A stretch of DNA of 64,000 nt, taken from NCBI GenBank assembly GCA_029261655.1, contig JAJDAY010000036.1, positions 1-64,000 on the forward strand, in the 5' to 3' direction. Every line of letters begins with the position of its first letter. The first letter of the stretch is position 1. This document shows, in pieces, positions 34,895 through 43,986 of the stretch. This DNA comes from Nitrospinaceae bacterium. GTDB taxonomy: Bacteria; Nitrospinota; Nitrospinia; Nitrospinales; VA-1. The position numbers were made by a program, and so were the translations under genes. The notes under the pieces are model-generated. The model was not told where the DNA came from and searched no databases. It was given only the letters and a program-made list of their open reading frames with translations.

Positions 34895-36256
34895 GTGAAC
34901 TTCATGCAACTTCTAAATGATCTGGCTTGCCCTCAATGTCAAGAATCATTCGACTATCAACTCATGTTTGTGCATGAGGATGAAGAATGTGGTTACCTGC
35001 ATTGTCAAAACTGTTCTTCGAGCACACCCTTGGTTCTTGGATTTCCCCTCTTCACCGAAACCAGAATGACGGAGGATGATGAAACCCTGACTTCCCGGTT
35101 ACATGAACTGATTGAACAGATGGCGCCCGGCGAAGGACGTTATGATGGCTACATCGAACAAAAGTTTAAACGAAACATACTTGAGGTGTATTCGGCATTT
35201 CAACCTTTCAATGAATCCTGTCGATCCATCTTCCCTCTTGTTGACGCGTGGCGCAACCATCTTAGACCCGGTGACTTGATTGTTGACACCTGGTGCCGAA
35301 CCGGCTGGAGCGGTGAATTGCTCGCGGCTTTGTTCCCGGAACAAAGGGTTTTGTCCCTCTGGGAAGGAAACTCAAGTGTATTAGGATACCGGGGATTTTA
35401 TTATTGGCTAAACTCAAAACGGCGGTCAACAAATTTAGAAATTATATTTTCACCGGCCAATGCCCCCTTCCCTATTCGACCGGGAAGCGCCAGGTTGATT
35501 CATGCCTACGATAGCCTGCACCGAAAGCCTCTTCCAGAATTTATCAATGAATGCCTGAGAGTGACGGAAGAACGGGGGATCCTTTGTTTTCCTCATGTTC
35601 ATCTTGCCAATAATCAGCCCGATCCCTTTTTCGAACGTGGGGGAGAATACCGCCATGGCAAAGAGTATAGGGATTATTTAAACCGTCGGCTGGAAAAGGA
35701 TGGCCGCAAACCTTTGGTGCTTTCAGAAACCTCCCTGTTCCAAAAAAAAGACGATGTTCCCCTCAGTGATGAAGCAGATACCGGTCACTACAATGGATTG
35801 ATCCTGATCGCAGAAGAAACCTGGTATCAACAAAAGTTTAATAATCGCCTTGGCCGTGAATTAACAGCGGATACCAGGCTCATTCCCAACCCATTGGTTC
35901 ATATCAATTCAGTAACCGGTGAAGCCTATTTGAACAAACAGGCATTAAGCGATAACGCTGATTATTTGCTTGCACGCCATCCGGTTTATGAGAGACATAT
36001 CAAAAATCAATTACCGATGGAATTGACTGAGGCACAACTGGCCCTGATCGCCGTTTCGGAATCCGGCGCAAATTTGCAGGAATGCGCGCAATCTTTATCT
36101 TGCTCTGTTGAAGCGCTAATAACCCAGGCCCAATCACTTGTTTCCCACGAGATCGTTGCTGGATTGCCGATCAGTAAAACGGCTTTCGCTTTGCAACAAT
36201 TTCACGCTAACAACCATTCTCTTGTCAGGGATTCCCAAAAATCGGGTCTACCGTGA
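34895..36256 (+). CDS. Zinc-ribbon plus methyltransferase-like protein
   Basis: A 453-residue cytoplasmic protein starting at GTG (34895), with an ATG at 34904 as alternative. Residues ~10-50 form a Trm112-like zinc ribbon (LACPQCQESF and LHCQNCSS). Residues ~120-260 look like a degenerate SAM methyltransferase: LRPGDLIVDTWCRTGWSG in the place of motif I, ARLIHAYDSLHRKPL as motif IV, and FINECLRVTEERGILCF as the usual LRPGG helix region. The remaining C-terminus is unassigned and includes a helical segment. Motif I lacks the usual Gly-rich signature, so activity is uncertain. It ends the Dlt-like operon. Confidence 0.6.
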   Translation: MNFMQLLNDLACPQCQESFDYQLMFVHEDEECGYLHCQNCSSSTPLVLGFPLFTETRMTEDDETLTSRLHELIEQMAPGEGRYDGYIEQKFKRNILEVYSAFQPFNESCRSIFPLVDAWRNHLRPGDLIVDTWCRTGWSGELLAALFPEQRVLSLWEGNSSVLGYRGFYYWLNSKRRSTNLEIIFSPANAPFPIRPGSARLIHAYDSLHRKPLPEFINECLRVTEERGILCFPHVHLANNQPDPFFERGGEYRHGKEYRDYLNRRLEKDGRKPLVLSETSLFQKKDDVPLSDEADTGHYNGLILIAEETWYQQKFNNRLGRELTADTRLIPNPLVHINSVTGEAYLNKQALSDNADYLLARHPVYERHIKNQLPMELTEAQLALIAVSESGANLQECAQSLSCSVEALITQAQSLVSHEIVAGLPISKTAFALQQFHANNHSLVRDSQKSGLP

Positions 36257-36311
36257 GCGAAAAAATTTCAAATTCCTTTTTCAGCCCCGCGATAGCTCAA
36301 AAAACGGTTTT

Positions 36312-37292
36312 TCAAGATCGGGTGCTCTTTGCTTTTGGAGTATAGTTTTTTCGTAAAATCAATTGATGATCCTCTTCTGTTTGCACCCTCCCTGTATTCA
36401 TCGCTTGAAGCATGTGCTTGAAGACAACGCCGTCCTTCCCCTTGGGGTCGGTTAAGAAATAACTGTGTCCCATCGGACTGTCATAGGTATTGTTAAAATC
36501 GGCGCAATCGATGGAGTACACGTTGTCGCGCACTTTCCCCATATCTTCAGGTCCGCTGTGCCCCAGCCTGCGCGACACAATTTTGTTTTTCAGATTGGAG
36601 ACTTTGCTGGAGCGGAGGGCAAGATCGTCCGAGGCGTGGTACACAACGACGTTGCGGGCAGACTCGGTAATACACCCTCCTGCTTCATCAGGCTCGAGAG
36701 ATTCATTCGCAATATCCGCCGCGGCAAGAAAAACATTTCGAAAAATCATCGGCACCGAACCGAAATCGTTGACCCAGGATTCCAGAGCATAGCGCAACAA
36801 CCGGTTGCCCATGGAATGCGCCAGCATATTGATTCTCACGGTACAGGGGTCGTTTTGTTGATCCCGCCATTTTAAAAACAACCCCAACACACGCGCAAAA
36901 CCCGCCGAACTGGCTTCGGCGGATTTTTGATCGTCCCAATAGTCTAGAACGAGTCCGAAATCGTTATCGCAAGGCCAGATCAATGGAATCACCATCACGT
37001 TATTACGCTTTGAAATCATACTTTGCATGGTCTCGGCTCGTTCAAAAATCTGATCCTTGCCTTCGGGGAAATTATTGAAACCGTGAATATAAAGTAAAAT
37101 CTGTTTGCATTTCTTGCTTCGGAGTTTTTGAAAAAAACCCGCGCTCATCAATTCAACGTATTTACCAACCCCTTTGCGTTCGCAGAAAAATACTGATATC
37201 GAGGGTTCATTGTCTTTCAGATCGAAGGTTACCTTCCGGTCAGCAATCGATTTTTTACCTTCATTAAAGTGGCGATTGGTTATAAAAAGCAT
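36312..37292 (-). CDS. DUF900 alpha/beta hydrolase
   Basis: A 326-residue protein without a signal peptide. KQILLYIHGFNNFPE is the oxyanion-loop strand, LAHSMGNRLLRYALE carries the nucleophile Ser in AHSMGN, and a later Asp and GHSYF give candidates for the acid and His. These match the DUF900 branch of alpha/beta hydrolases, of unknown substrate. It converges on the Dlt-like operon and diverges from the parvulin-rhodanese gene. Confidence 0.85.
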   Translation of the reverse strand: MLFITNRHFNEGKKSIADRKVTFDLKDNEPSISVFFCERKGVGKYVELMSAGFFQKLRSKKCKQILLYIHGFNNFPEGKDQIFERAETMQSMISKRNNVMVIPLIWPCDNDFGLVLDYWDDQKSAEASSAGFARVLGLFLKWRDQQNDPCTVRINMLAHSMGNRLLRYALESWVNDFGSVPMIFRNVFLAAADIANESLEPDEAGGCITESARNVVVYHASDDLALRSSKVSNLKNKIVSRRLGHSGPEDMGKVRDNVYSIDCADFNNTYDSPMGHSYFLTDPKGKDGVVFKHMLQAMNTGRVQTEEDHQLILRKNYTPKAKSTRS

Positions 37293-37451
37293 CCCGCCTC
37301 CTTTGCCAATGGCTTTTATTTCAATGGTTTAATATCAGCGCACGGTATTATAGAATATTGCCGTTTCACTTTTAAATTCGCGGCTTTGACTTATAAGATA
37401 TAGAATATTATGATACCTGCAGGTTTATAAATTGATGAAAGGTGGTTTTGC

Positions 37452-38330
37452 ATGTTTAAGGTTCGAGCGAGTCAAATTTTTTCCCATTCTATGGAAGATG
37501 TGGTCGCCGCAAAAAAACAATTGGATGCGGGGGCATCCTTCACCGATATGGTTGCGAAGTACAGCACCTGCCCGTCAAAAGAAAATGGAGGCGACCTGGG
37601 ATGGATGCCGGAAGACGCCTTACAGGCTTTGATGGGTGAAACGATCTCTCAAATTGAAACGGGCAAAATCATCGGTCCCGTGCATTCACAGTATGGATAT
37701 CATATTCTTGTCATCTCGGAAATAGAAAACCAACAGCCCGAAGGCCCCTTCAGCGCCAACACTCTCATGAAGGAATTGAACCGCCAGTGGCCCGAAGCCC
37801 ATACACTTCTTTTCAAACAATTTCATATAGGCCTGCCAACCAATGGCCATGGGCCAGAGGAGACCATCGGTTCTGTTTGTAAAAGCCACAGTAAAAATGA
37901 GTTGGAAATTCTCAACTTCCTCAACACGGAATATTTTGATAAGCATATAGCGGTCATAAAGCCTGAAGAACTGGATCTCAAAATTCAATCCGGGACGACC
38001 CAGTTGACCCTTCTGGATATTCGGGAAAGTTGGGAAAGGGATATAGCAAAAATAGAAGGCTCCCTCTTCATCACCCAGGAAAATTGCGAGTCCATCATTG
38101 AAACACTCAGCAAAGAAAAAGAATTGGTTCTGATCGACTGGAAACAGGACCGCAGCCCCAGTTTTCTGAAATGGTTGCGCCAGAAAGGTTTCACCAAAGT
38201 GAAATGTCTGGAAGGCGGAATCGACGCCTGGACGGAAAAAGTGAACTCTCATCTCAACCGCTACGATATTGATGAAGACGATGGCTACCGATATGAGGAT
38301 CTCATTGAAGAAGAGGACCACACACATTGA
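37452..38330 (+). CDS. Parvulin PPIase fused to rhodanese-like domain
   Basis: A 292-residue cytoplasmic fusion. Residues 1-95 are a parvulin-type peptidyl-prolyl isomerase (VRASQIFSHSMEDV, STCPSKENGGDLGW, IGPVHSQYGYHILVI). Residues ~175-275 are a rhodanese-like fold (LTLLDIRESWERDI, LEGGIDAWTEKV). At the rhodanese active-site loop, where a catalytic Cys is expected after the strand, the sequence is LIDWKQDRSPSF, so the Cys is missing and sulfur transfer is not expected. The tail is acidic. AAGGTGG precedes the ATG. The combination suggests a chaperone or binding role. Confidence 0.85.
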   Translation: MFKVRASQIFSHSMEDVVAAKKQLDAGASFTDMVAKYSTCPSKENGGDLGWMPEDALQALMGETISQIETGKIIGPVHSQYGYHILVISEIENQQPEGPFSANTLMKELNRQWPEAHTLLFKQFHIGLPTNGHGPEETIGSVCKSHSKNELEILNFLNTEYFDKHIAVIKPEELDLKIQSGTTQLTLLDIRESWERDIAKIEGSLFITQENCESIIETLSKEKELVLIDWKQDRSPSFLKWLRQKGFTKVKCLEGGIDAWTEKVNSHLNRYDIDEDDGYRYEDLIEEEDHTH

Positions 38331-38375
38331 GGGTGACCCCCTTTTGATGAACTCTATTCCTGCCGAGGGTCTCCC

Positions 38376-39365
38376 CTGAACCCGCTACTGCACATAGAAA
38401 ATTTGAGCACCCTTTTTCACACCGATGAGGGTGTGATTCCCGCCGTACGTGATGTGAACCTGCAAATGGAACGGGGAAAAACTCTGGCTCTGGTCGGGGA
38501 ATCGGGTTGTGGAAAATCAGTGACCGCCCTCAGCGCTTTACGCCTTATTTCCACCCCTCCCGGTCAATATTCTTCAGGCCGGATTCTATTTGAAAATGAA
38601 GATTTATTGAAAGTGCCAGAACAGGCGATGGAGAAAATTCGGGGCAACGAGATCAGCATGATCTTTCAGGAGCCAATGACCTCTCTCAATCCCCTGTTCA
38701 CAATCGGCAACCAGGTGGCGGACCCGATCGTTCTGCATCAGGGAAAACATCCTGAAGAAGCGCGGGAACTCACGTTGCAGGCTTTAAAAAACGTCGGCCT
38801 CCCATCTCCTGAAAAACGCATCGACCAATACCCGCATGAACTCTCGGGAGGCATGAAGCAGAGGGTCATGATCGCCATGGCAGTTGCTTGTAAACCCAAA
38901 TTGTTAATCGCGGATGAACCTACAACCGCCCTCGATGCCACCGTTCAGTCGCAAATTCTGGAACTTCTGGATTCGCTGCAAAAAGAAACGGACATGGCCA
39001 TCCTGCTGATCACCCACAACCTGGGCATTGTGGCGCAATATGCTGACCGGGTCGCGGTCATGTACGCCGGTAAAGTCATCGAAGAGGGGTCGGTGGAAAC
39101 TATTTTTGAATCACCGGCCCACCCCTACACACGCGGACTATTAAACTCTCTGCCCAGTGATGATCCCAAAAAAAGATTGGAAGCCATTCCAGGGTCGGTT
39201 CCACATCCTGGAATCATTCCCGATGGATGCGCTTTTCATCCCAGATGTTCCCTGGTCATGCCCCATTGCAGTAAATCATTGCCTCAGCAATTCACCATTG
39301 CGGATTCAGCGGATCATCGGACCGCCTGCTGGCTTTATGGGGAACCCGTGGGGGAAAACCAATGA
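38376..39365 (+). CDS. oppD: Oligopeptide/dipeptide ABC transporter ATPase, OppD-like
   Basis: Has Walker A GESGCGKS, Q-loop MIFQEPMTSLNP, signature LSGGMKQRVMIAMA, Walker B LLIADEPTTALD and the C-terminal oligopeptide-transporter motif CAFHPRCSLVMPHC. The family always starts just before the LLHIENLSTLF strand; the only start that includes it is a CTG at 38376, six bases after GAGGGT. The TTG at 38403 would cut off the first strand. A nearby ATG at 38347 is out of frame and stops. It is translationally coupled to the OppF-like gene. No permease or binding-protein gene is nearby. Confidence 0.85.
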   Translation: MNPLLHIENLSTLFHTDEGVIPAVRDVNLQMERGKTLALVGESGCGKSVTALSALRLISTPPGQYSSGRILFENEDLLKVPEQAMEKIRGNEISMIFQEPMTSLNPLFTIGNQVADPIVLHQGKHPEEARELTLQALKNVGLPSPEKRIDQYPHELSGGMKQRVMIAMAVACKPKLLIADEPTTALDATVQSQILELLDSLQKETDMAILLITHNLGIVAQYADRVAVMYAGKVIEEGSVETIFESPAHPYTRGLLNSLPSDDPKKRLEAIPGSVPHPGIIPDGCAFHPRCSLVMPHCSKSLPQQFTIADSADHRTACWLYGEPVGENQ

Positions 39366-40333
39366 AACCTCTGGTTCAGATAAAGTCGCTGAAAAAATAC
39401 TTTCCCGTTTTTGGAGGGCTTTTATCCAAGGTCGTGGGTCAGGTCAAGGCGGTGGAAGATGTTTCTTTGCATATCAATAAGGGCGAAACCTTGGGGCTGG
39501 TGGGAGAATCCGGGTGCGGAAAAACCACCGTTGGACGAATGTCGATCCGTCTATTGGAACCGACGGCAGGAGAGGTGCGGTTTGAGGGGATCGATATTCT
39601 TAAATTGAAAAAAAAGCAAATGAACGAATTGCGCCCGCGAATGCAAATTATTTTCCAGGATCCTTACAGTTCCCTCAACCCAAGGTTCACCGTAGAGCGC
39701 ATCATTGGTGAGGCCATGCTCATACACGGAATCGCCCATAAAGGCAATCAGGCTGAAAAAATTGAAGCGGTCATGGATAAAGTGGGTCTGTCCTCGCAAT
39801 ACCGAAAACGCTACCCGCATGAATTTTCGGGTGGGCAAAGGCAGCGAATCGGCATTGCCCGGGCCCTTGCCTTGAACCCGAATTATATTGTGTGCGACGA
39901 ACCCGTGTCAGCACTGGATGTGTCTATTCAGGCACAGATCATCAACCTGTTGCAGGATCTGCAAGTCAATTCTGACATTTCAATCCTGTTCATATCCCAC
40001 GATTTAAATGTGGTGAAACATCTTTCCCGGCGAACGGCAGTCATGTATCTTGGTAAAATTGTGGAGGTCGCGCCGACCTCGTTATTGAATCTGGAGCCGG
40101 CTCATCCTTACACGAAAGCGTTGTTGGCTGCAAAACCGTCATTAAATCCCCGGGATCGGAAAAGACCCGTTGTGTTGGAGGGCGATGTCCCCTCCCCCCT
40201 CAATCCTCCCTCCGGTTGTCACTTTCATCCCCGCTGTCCTGAAGTGATGGATCGTTGTCGAACCGAAGAACCAAAATACACTCAACTTACGAGCGATCAT
40301 CAGGTTCATTGTCATCTTTACGATGAAGGCTGA
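39362..40333 (+). CDS. oppF: Oligopeptide/dipeptide ABC transporter ATPase, OppF-like
   Basis: A 323-residue ATPase overlapping the OppD-like stop by four bases (ATGA). Walker [11 protein letters not shown]-loop [12 protein letters not shown], signature [15 protein letters not shown], Walker [13 protein letters not shown] and H-loop [10 protein letters not shown] are intact, and the C-terminal oligopeptide motif [14 protein letters not shown] is present. With OppD it would form the heterodimeric motor of a peptide or nickel-type importer. The membrane subunits must be encoded elsewhere. Confidence 0.9.
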   Translation: MKPLVQIKSLKKYFPVFGGLLSKVVGQVKAVEDVSLHINKGETLGLVGESGCGKTTVGRMSIRLLEPTAGEVRFEGIDILKLKKKQMNELRPRMQIIFQDPYSSLNPRFTVERIIGEAMLIHGIAHKGNQAEKIEAVMDKVGLSSQYRKRYPHEFSGGQRQRIGIARALALNPNYIVCDEPVSALDVSIQAQIINLLQDLQVNSDISILFISHDLNVVKHLSRRTAVMYLGKIVEVAPTSLLNLEPAHPYTKALLAAKPSLNPRDRKRPVVLEGDVPSPLNPPSGCHFHPRCPEVMDRCRTEEPKYTQLTSDHQVHCHLYDEG

Positions 40334-40545
40334 CAGGGGTTTGATATAACATCCAAGCCCGCCCCAATCCCCCAGAAAATTATGCCGACGGCCCATTCTT
40401 CAGTCAATTTCAATACCCCCCTCATTTTCCTTTAAAACCCTTAAAAAATCGGCATTAACAGAAAATTTGAATACCACTCCCCCTTTTGACAATGGGCATT
40501 GGATTTCCAAAATAAGGCCAAAAGTCAATCAACTCATTGAAAATA

Positions 40546-40574
40546 TTGCAGTAATTGGACATTTATGTTAAATT
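40546..40574 (+). promoter_or_regulatory. Weak sigma-70-like promoter candidate
   Basis: TTGCAG and TAAATT are separated by 17 bases and end 40 bases before the motA-like start. Match to consensus is partial, so this is tentative. Confidence 0.25.
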
Positions 40575-40613
40575 TAAAGTACTCTTAATGTAAATCTAAC
40601 CGGCAGGTGTGTA

Positions 40614-41396
40614 TTGGATTTTGCGTCTTTTATCGGAATAATTTCAGGAATTTCATTGATCGTCGCGGCCATCAATATGGGCAGCGGCTTCGATATTTTT
40701 TTTAACGGACCCGGATTGATGATCGTCGTGGGAGGAACGGTGGCGGCTACGTTACTGACTTTCCAGATGAAAGACGTGTTTTCTGCGTTCAAGGCCGCGC
40801 TTTTTGTATTTTCAGAAGAAAAAAAGGACCCGAACGACATGGTGTTCACTATGGTCGATCTATCCACCCTCACACGTCAACAGGGCATTATTTCATTGAG
40901 TCGTTTGAATGTTGATTCCAGCTTTTTGAAGAAAGCCTGCAACCTGATTTCTGACGGCTCAAAAGAAGAGCTGATGCGGGATACTTTAAATATTGAAATT
41001 GAGTCGATGAAAAAAAGGCATTACATAATTCAGGATGTATTTAAAAAAATGGCCCTTTACGCGCCGGCATTCGGCATGCTGGGGACGCTGATAGGGTTGA
41101 TACAAATGCTGACGCAACTGTCAGACCCCGAATCAGTGGGGCCTTCAATGGCTGTCGCCTTGCTGACAACTTTTTATGGAATGCTCCTTTCGACCCTCAT
41201 GTTAAATCCAATAGCCGGAAAATTGCGGGCACGAACCATGTTGGAAGTGATCAACCTGGAAATTATATTTGAAGGCTCCATTTCCATATTACAGGATAAC
41301 AATCCCCTGCTTGTTTATGAAAAACTATCATCTTTTATACCGGCAACAATTCGTCGGCCTATGAAGCAGAAGGTTTTAAAAAATAAGTACGCCTGA
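40614..41396 (+). CDS. motA: MotA-like stator subunit
   Basis: A 260-residue membrane protein starting at TTG after GGCAGG. It has four predicted membrane segments: two near the N-terminus (FIGIISGISLIVAAINMG and GLMIVVGGTVAATLL) and two around residues 145-205 (APAFGMLGTLIGLIQML and VALLTTFYGMLLSTLML) with the conserved MotA glycine and proline residues. MotA and MotB form the proton or sodium channel that drives flagellar rotation. The next gene encodes a MotB-like partner. The MotA family also includes PomA, so the coupling ion is not certain. Confidence 0.9.
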   Translation: MDFASFIGIISGISLIVAAINMGSGFDIFFNGPGLMIVVGGTVAATLLTFQMKDVFSAFKAALFVFSEEKKDPNDMVFTMVDLSTLTRQQGIISLSRLNVDSSFLKKACNLISDGSKEELMRDTLNIEIESMKKRHYIIQDVFKKMALYAPAFGMLGTLIGLIQMLTQLSDPESVGPSMAVALLTTFYGMLLSTLMLNPIAGKLRARTMLEVINLEIIFEGSISILQDNNPLLVYEKLSSFIPATIRRPMKQKVLKNKYA

Positions 41397-41477
41397 ATCC
41401 ATTAAAAAATAATTAGGAACCCGGTATAACCCTGGGTCAACTCGCCACAGGCAAATACATAACCGGCTTGAATCGCT

Positions 41478-42824
41478 ATGACAAATGAAAATCTCATGAC
41501 CTCCCCCACCCTGGATGATTTTGACCAATTAAAAGAGGAAATTGCGTCAAACGCGGGTTTGATATTAAAAGATATTCCTGAGATCCCTGAAAACAAGATA
41601 AATGCATCCGCCCCATTTTCATTTCTTGAGGATATATCAGAGAATAACCAACAGGCCCATCTTGTAAAACTATTAAATAAATTTAAAGAAAAAATCATTT
41701 CTTTAAATAAACGTATTCTAGTCGAACAGGAAAGACATCAATCCATTCTCAAGGAAAAAGCGATACTGATAAAAGAAATAAAAAGGCTTCGCGGGGAATC
41801 CGATAAGATTAAATCCTTGGGTGGTAAAATCGAAGAGCTTGAGAAAAAATCCCGCACCAATCAGGAAACCTACGAGGCTCTTCTTAAGGAAAAAGACAAA
41901 CTGGTAAAAGCCTTTGAAGAAACCCGCAAAGAACTTTTCTATTCAAAAGGCGAATCCGAAGAAGCTGTGAAAAAATATTCGGAACTATATTCCAGTCATA
42001 CAATTCTGCAAGTTGAAAAAGAAAACCTGCAAAAAGATTTGAACATTATAAAATCAGACTTTAAAAGTAAACTGAATGAAAAAACAAAAATAATTGAGCG
42101 CACGTTTGACAAAAAGGTCGAATACCTGCGCAAGCAAAAATCCCGGGTCGAACAATTTTCCACTGAAGTGATGGACGAACCGGATGCTCCCGCATGGATG
42201 ATCACCTACGGGGATATGGTCACCCTCCTTTTGACATTTTTTATCCTGTATTATTCGATCGCCGCACAAAACCTGATGAAATTTAAGGACGTCATTTTTG
42301 GGGAAACGAAAAACAACATCGGTTTGATTGAATTGTTGGATACGATGGACATTAAAACTTCCCTGAATGAGTGGACAGGTTTTCAAAAAAATTCATTACT
42401 CAATGATATGAAAAAGATATCCTCCGATCATATTTCCCTGGACAGTGGTCAGAACAACTCCCGAATAGTCGTGCGAATACCGGGAAGAACCCTTTTCGAA
42501 CCCGGCTCCGCGGAACTGGCAAAAGCAGGCTGGCCCTCATTGACCGAGATAGCGGGTATTTTTAAAAACTATCCAGGCTACAAAATAAATATTCAGGGAC
42601 ACACGGATGATCTTCCCATGGCGAATGAAAAGTTTCCCACGAATTGGGAGCTTTCCGCTGTGCGCGCGACCGCCGTGCTTCGGTTTTTAAACGATAAGGG
42701 TATCAATCCCATGAACATGACGGCGACGGGATACGCGGATACTTTTCCTTTAGGCCCAAACACAACTGCCGAAGAAAGATCTAAAAACAGGAGGGTGGAA
42801 TTTGTTCTGGAAAAAATCAAATAA
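41478..42824 (+). CDS. motB: MotB-like protein with long N-terminal coiled coil
   Basis: A 448-residue protein. Residues ~60-230 are a long coiled coil with no membrane segment before it, so it is cytoplasmic. At residues 238-262 the MotB signature AWMITYGDMVTLLLTFFILY appears, with the ion-binding Asp246 and one membrane span. Residues ~330-445 are an OmpA-like peptidoglycan-binding domain (LFEPGSAELAKAGWPSL, INIQGHTDD, SAVRATAVLRFL, NRRVEFVL). Usual MotB has only ~25-50 residues before the span, so the ~235-residue extension is unusual. Its 3' end overlaps the PilZ gene by 23 bases. Confidence 0.88.
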   Translation: MTNENLMTSPTLDDFDQLKEEIASNAGLILKDIPEIPENKINASAPFSFLEDISENNQQAHLVKLLNKFKEKIISLNKRILVEQERHQSILKEKAILIKEIKRLRGESDKIKSLGGKIEELEKKSRTNQETYEALLKEKDKLVKAFEETRKELFYSKGESEEAVKKYSELYSSHTILQVEKENLQKDLNIIKSDFKSKLNEKTKIIERTFDKKVEYLRKQKSRVEQFSTEVMDEPDAPAWMITYGDMVTLLLTFFILYYSIAAQNLMKFKDVIFGETKNNIGLIELLDTMDIKTSLNEWTGFQKNSLLNDMKKISSDHISLDSGQNNSRIVVRIPGRTLFEPGSAELAKAGWPSLTEIAGIFKNYPGYKINIQGHTDDLPMANEKFPTNWELSAVRATAVLRFLNDKGINPMNMTATGYADTFPLGPNTTAEERSKNRRVEFVLEKIK

Positions 42825-43188
42825 AGAGGACAAAACCTCTAAAAAACTGTTTTCAGCTCCAAACGAAGGCCGGAATTCCTTTAGGGTCACCCCGCCACTC
42901 GATGCTCCCCTGGAAGCCACCTTGAATGAAATTCCCATTTCAATAGTGAATATCAGCTCTGGTGGATTTCGATTCAACAAAATTGATCTGAAAGGGGACA
43001 AATTCTACCTGGCTGAGATACTACTGCCCGAAGATAAAAACAAAATTTCGGCTTTGGTTGAAATTTTGGAAAACGATGAAAAAAATAATTGCAGATGCCG
43101 ATTCGTGGATTTAACCCAGGAAATTGAAGAAACTCTTCATCGATATGTTTTGAACCGGCAAAAGGAAAAGAAGGAAATAGACACCTGA
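42802..43188 (+). CDS. PilZ-domain c-di-GMP-binding protein
   Basis: A 128-residue protein starting at TTG seven bases after AGGAGGGT, overlapping the motB-like end. The PilZ c-di-GMP motif is visible as RNSFR followed by NISSGG, the RxxxR and (D/N)xSxxG pair, and a beta-barrel follows. Its coupling to motA and motB suggests that it adjusts stator function in response to c-di-GMP, like YcgR, though the N-terminal YcgR domain is absent. Confidence 0.88.
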   Translation: MFWKKSNKEDKTSKKLFSAPNEGRNSFRVTPPLDAPLEATLNEIPISIVNISSGGFRFNKIDLKGDKFYLAEILLPEDKNKISALVEILENDEKNNCRCRFVDLTQEIEETLHRYVLNRQKEKKEIDT

Positions 43189-43293
43189 TTTAATGAGAGT
43201 GCGTTAACCCCCCTTTTCTCCCTCGGTATGGTATTTTATATTCTCCGACTTCCTCCCAACTTATTTTGATTGGCAAAACAGAATTCGTGATCT

Positions 43294-43926
43294 ATGACAA
43301 AATTTTCTGAACAAACTTCAAACTGGACTTCCCACGAAATCGAAATGCTCAATCATGTGGAAGTTTTTCTGCATAAACCCGCCATCATGAAAAAAGGCGA
43401 AAGCTTGTTAAGTTCTCTGGGAGAAGGGATGATGCTGGAGTTGGAACAAAGTAAAGTACCGTTTCCACCGGGAACAAAGCTGAACAAGACCCAATTGGTC
43501 AGAGGGGAAAATAATGGAGGATTTCCTTTTTTATCCCTCGATATTCCGCAAATGTTTTCAAAAGTTGAAATGTTTACTTTCCGGACCTTATTTTGGTGGG
43601 GACATTATCTGGGGTTTTCACTGATCTTAAAGGGAAAGCATGTTCCCCGTTATGCTGTCAAACTGGCCGCTTGCAAAAAAAACTTTGCAGGGTCGAATGT
43701 TTATTTATCGACCGCTCCGACACCCTGGGAATGGAGCCTTGAGAACAATAATTTCAAAAAAGTTGAAGACCTGGCCGAAGGGGAGATTCAGAGCCTCATT
43801 GAAACCGTTGATTATATAAAAGTCATTCGAATATTTCCGATGAACGACCCCTCATTCAATTCATTGAACTGGGTTGAAGCGGGGATCACCGCGTGGAAGG
43901 ACTTATCCAGTATCACAACGGAGTGA
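43294..43926 (+). CDS. Hypothetical protein downstream of stator operon
   Basis: A 210-residue protein with no signal peptide, membrane segment or recognised domain. Visible features are a Trp/Phe-rich central segment (FRTLFWWGHYLGFSLIL) and a C-terminal acidic helix. No strong ribosome binding site precedes the ATG. It is 105 bases from the PilZ gene and may share its transcript. It converges on tatC. Confidence 0.65.
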   Translation: MTKFSEQTSNWTSHEIEMLNHVEVFLHKPAIMKKGESLLSSLGEGMMLELEQSKVPFPPGTKLNKTQLVRGENNGGFPFLSLDIPQMFSKVEMFTFRTLFWWGHYLGFSLILKGKHVPRYAVKLAACKKNFAGSNVYLSTAPTPWEWSLENNNFKKVEDLAEGEIQSLIETVDYIKVIRIFPMNDPSFNSLNWVEAGITAWKDLSSITTE

Positions 43927-43986
43927 GGGGAATTCTGCCGCTGTAAATTTCAAGACCGCCTCAGGAATAATCCACAAGCCCGTCTG

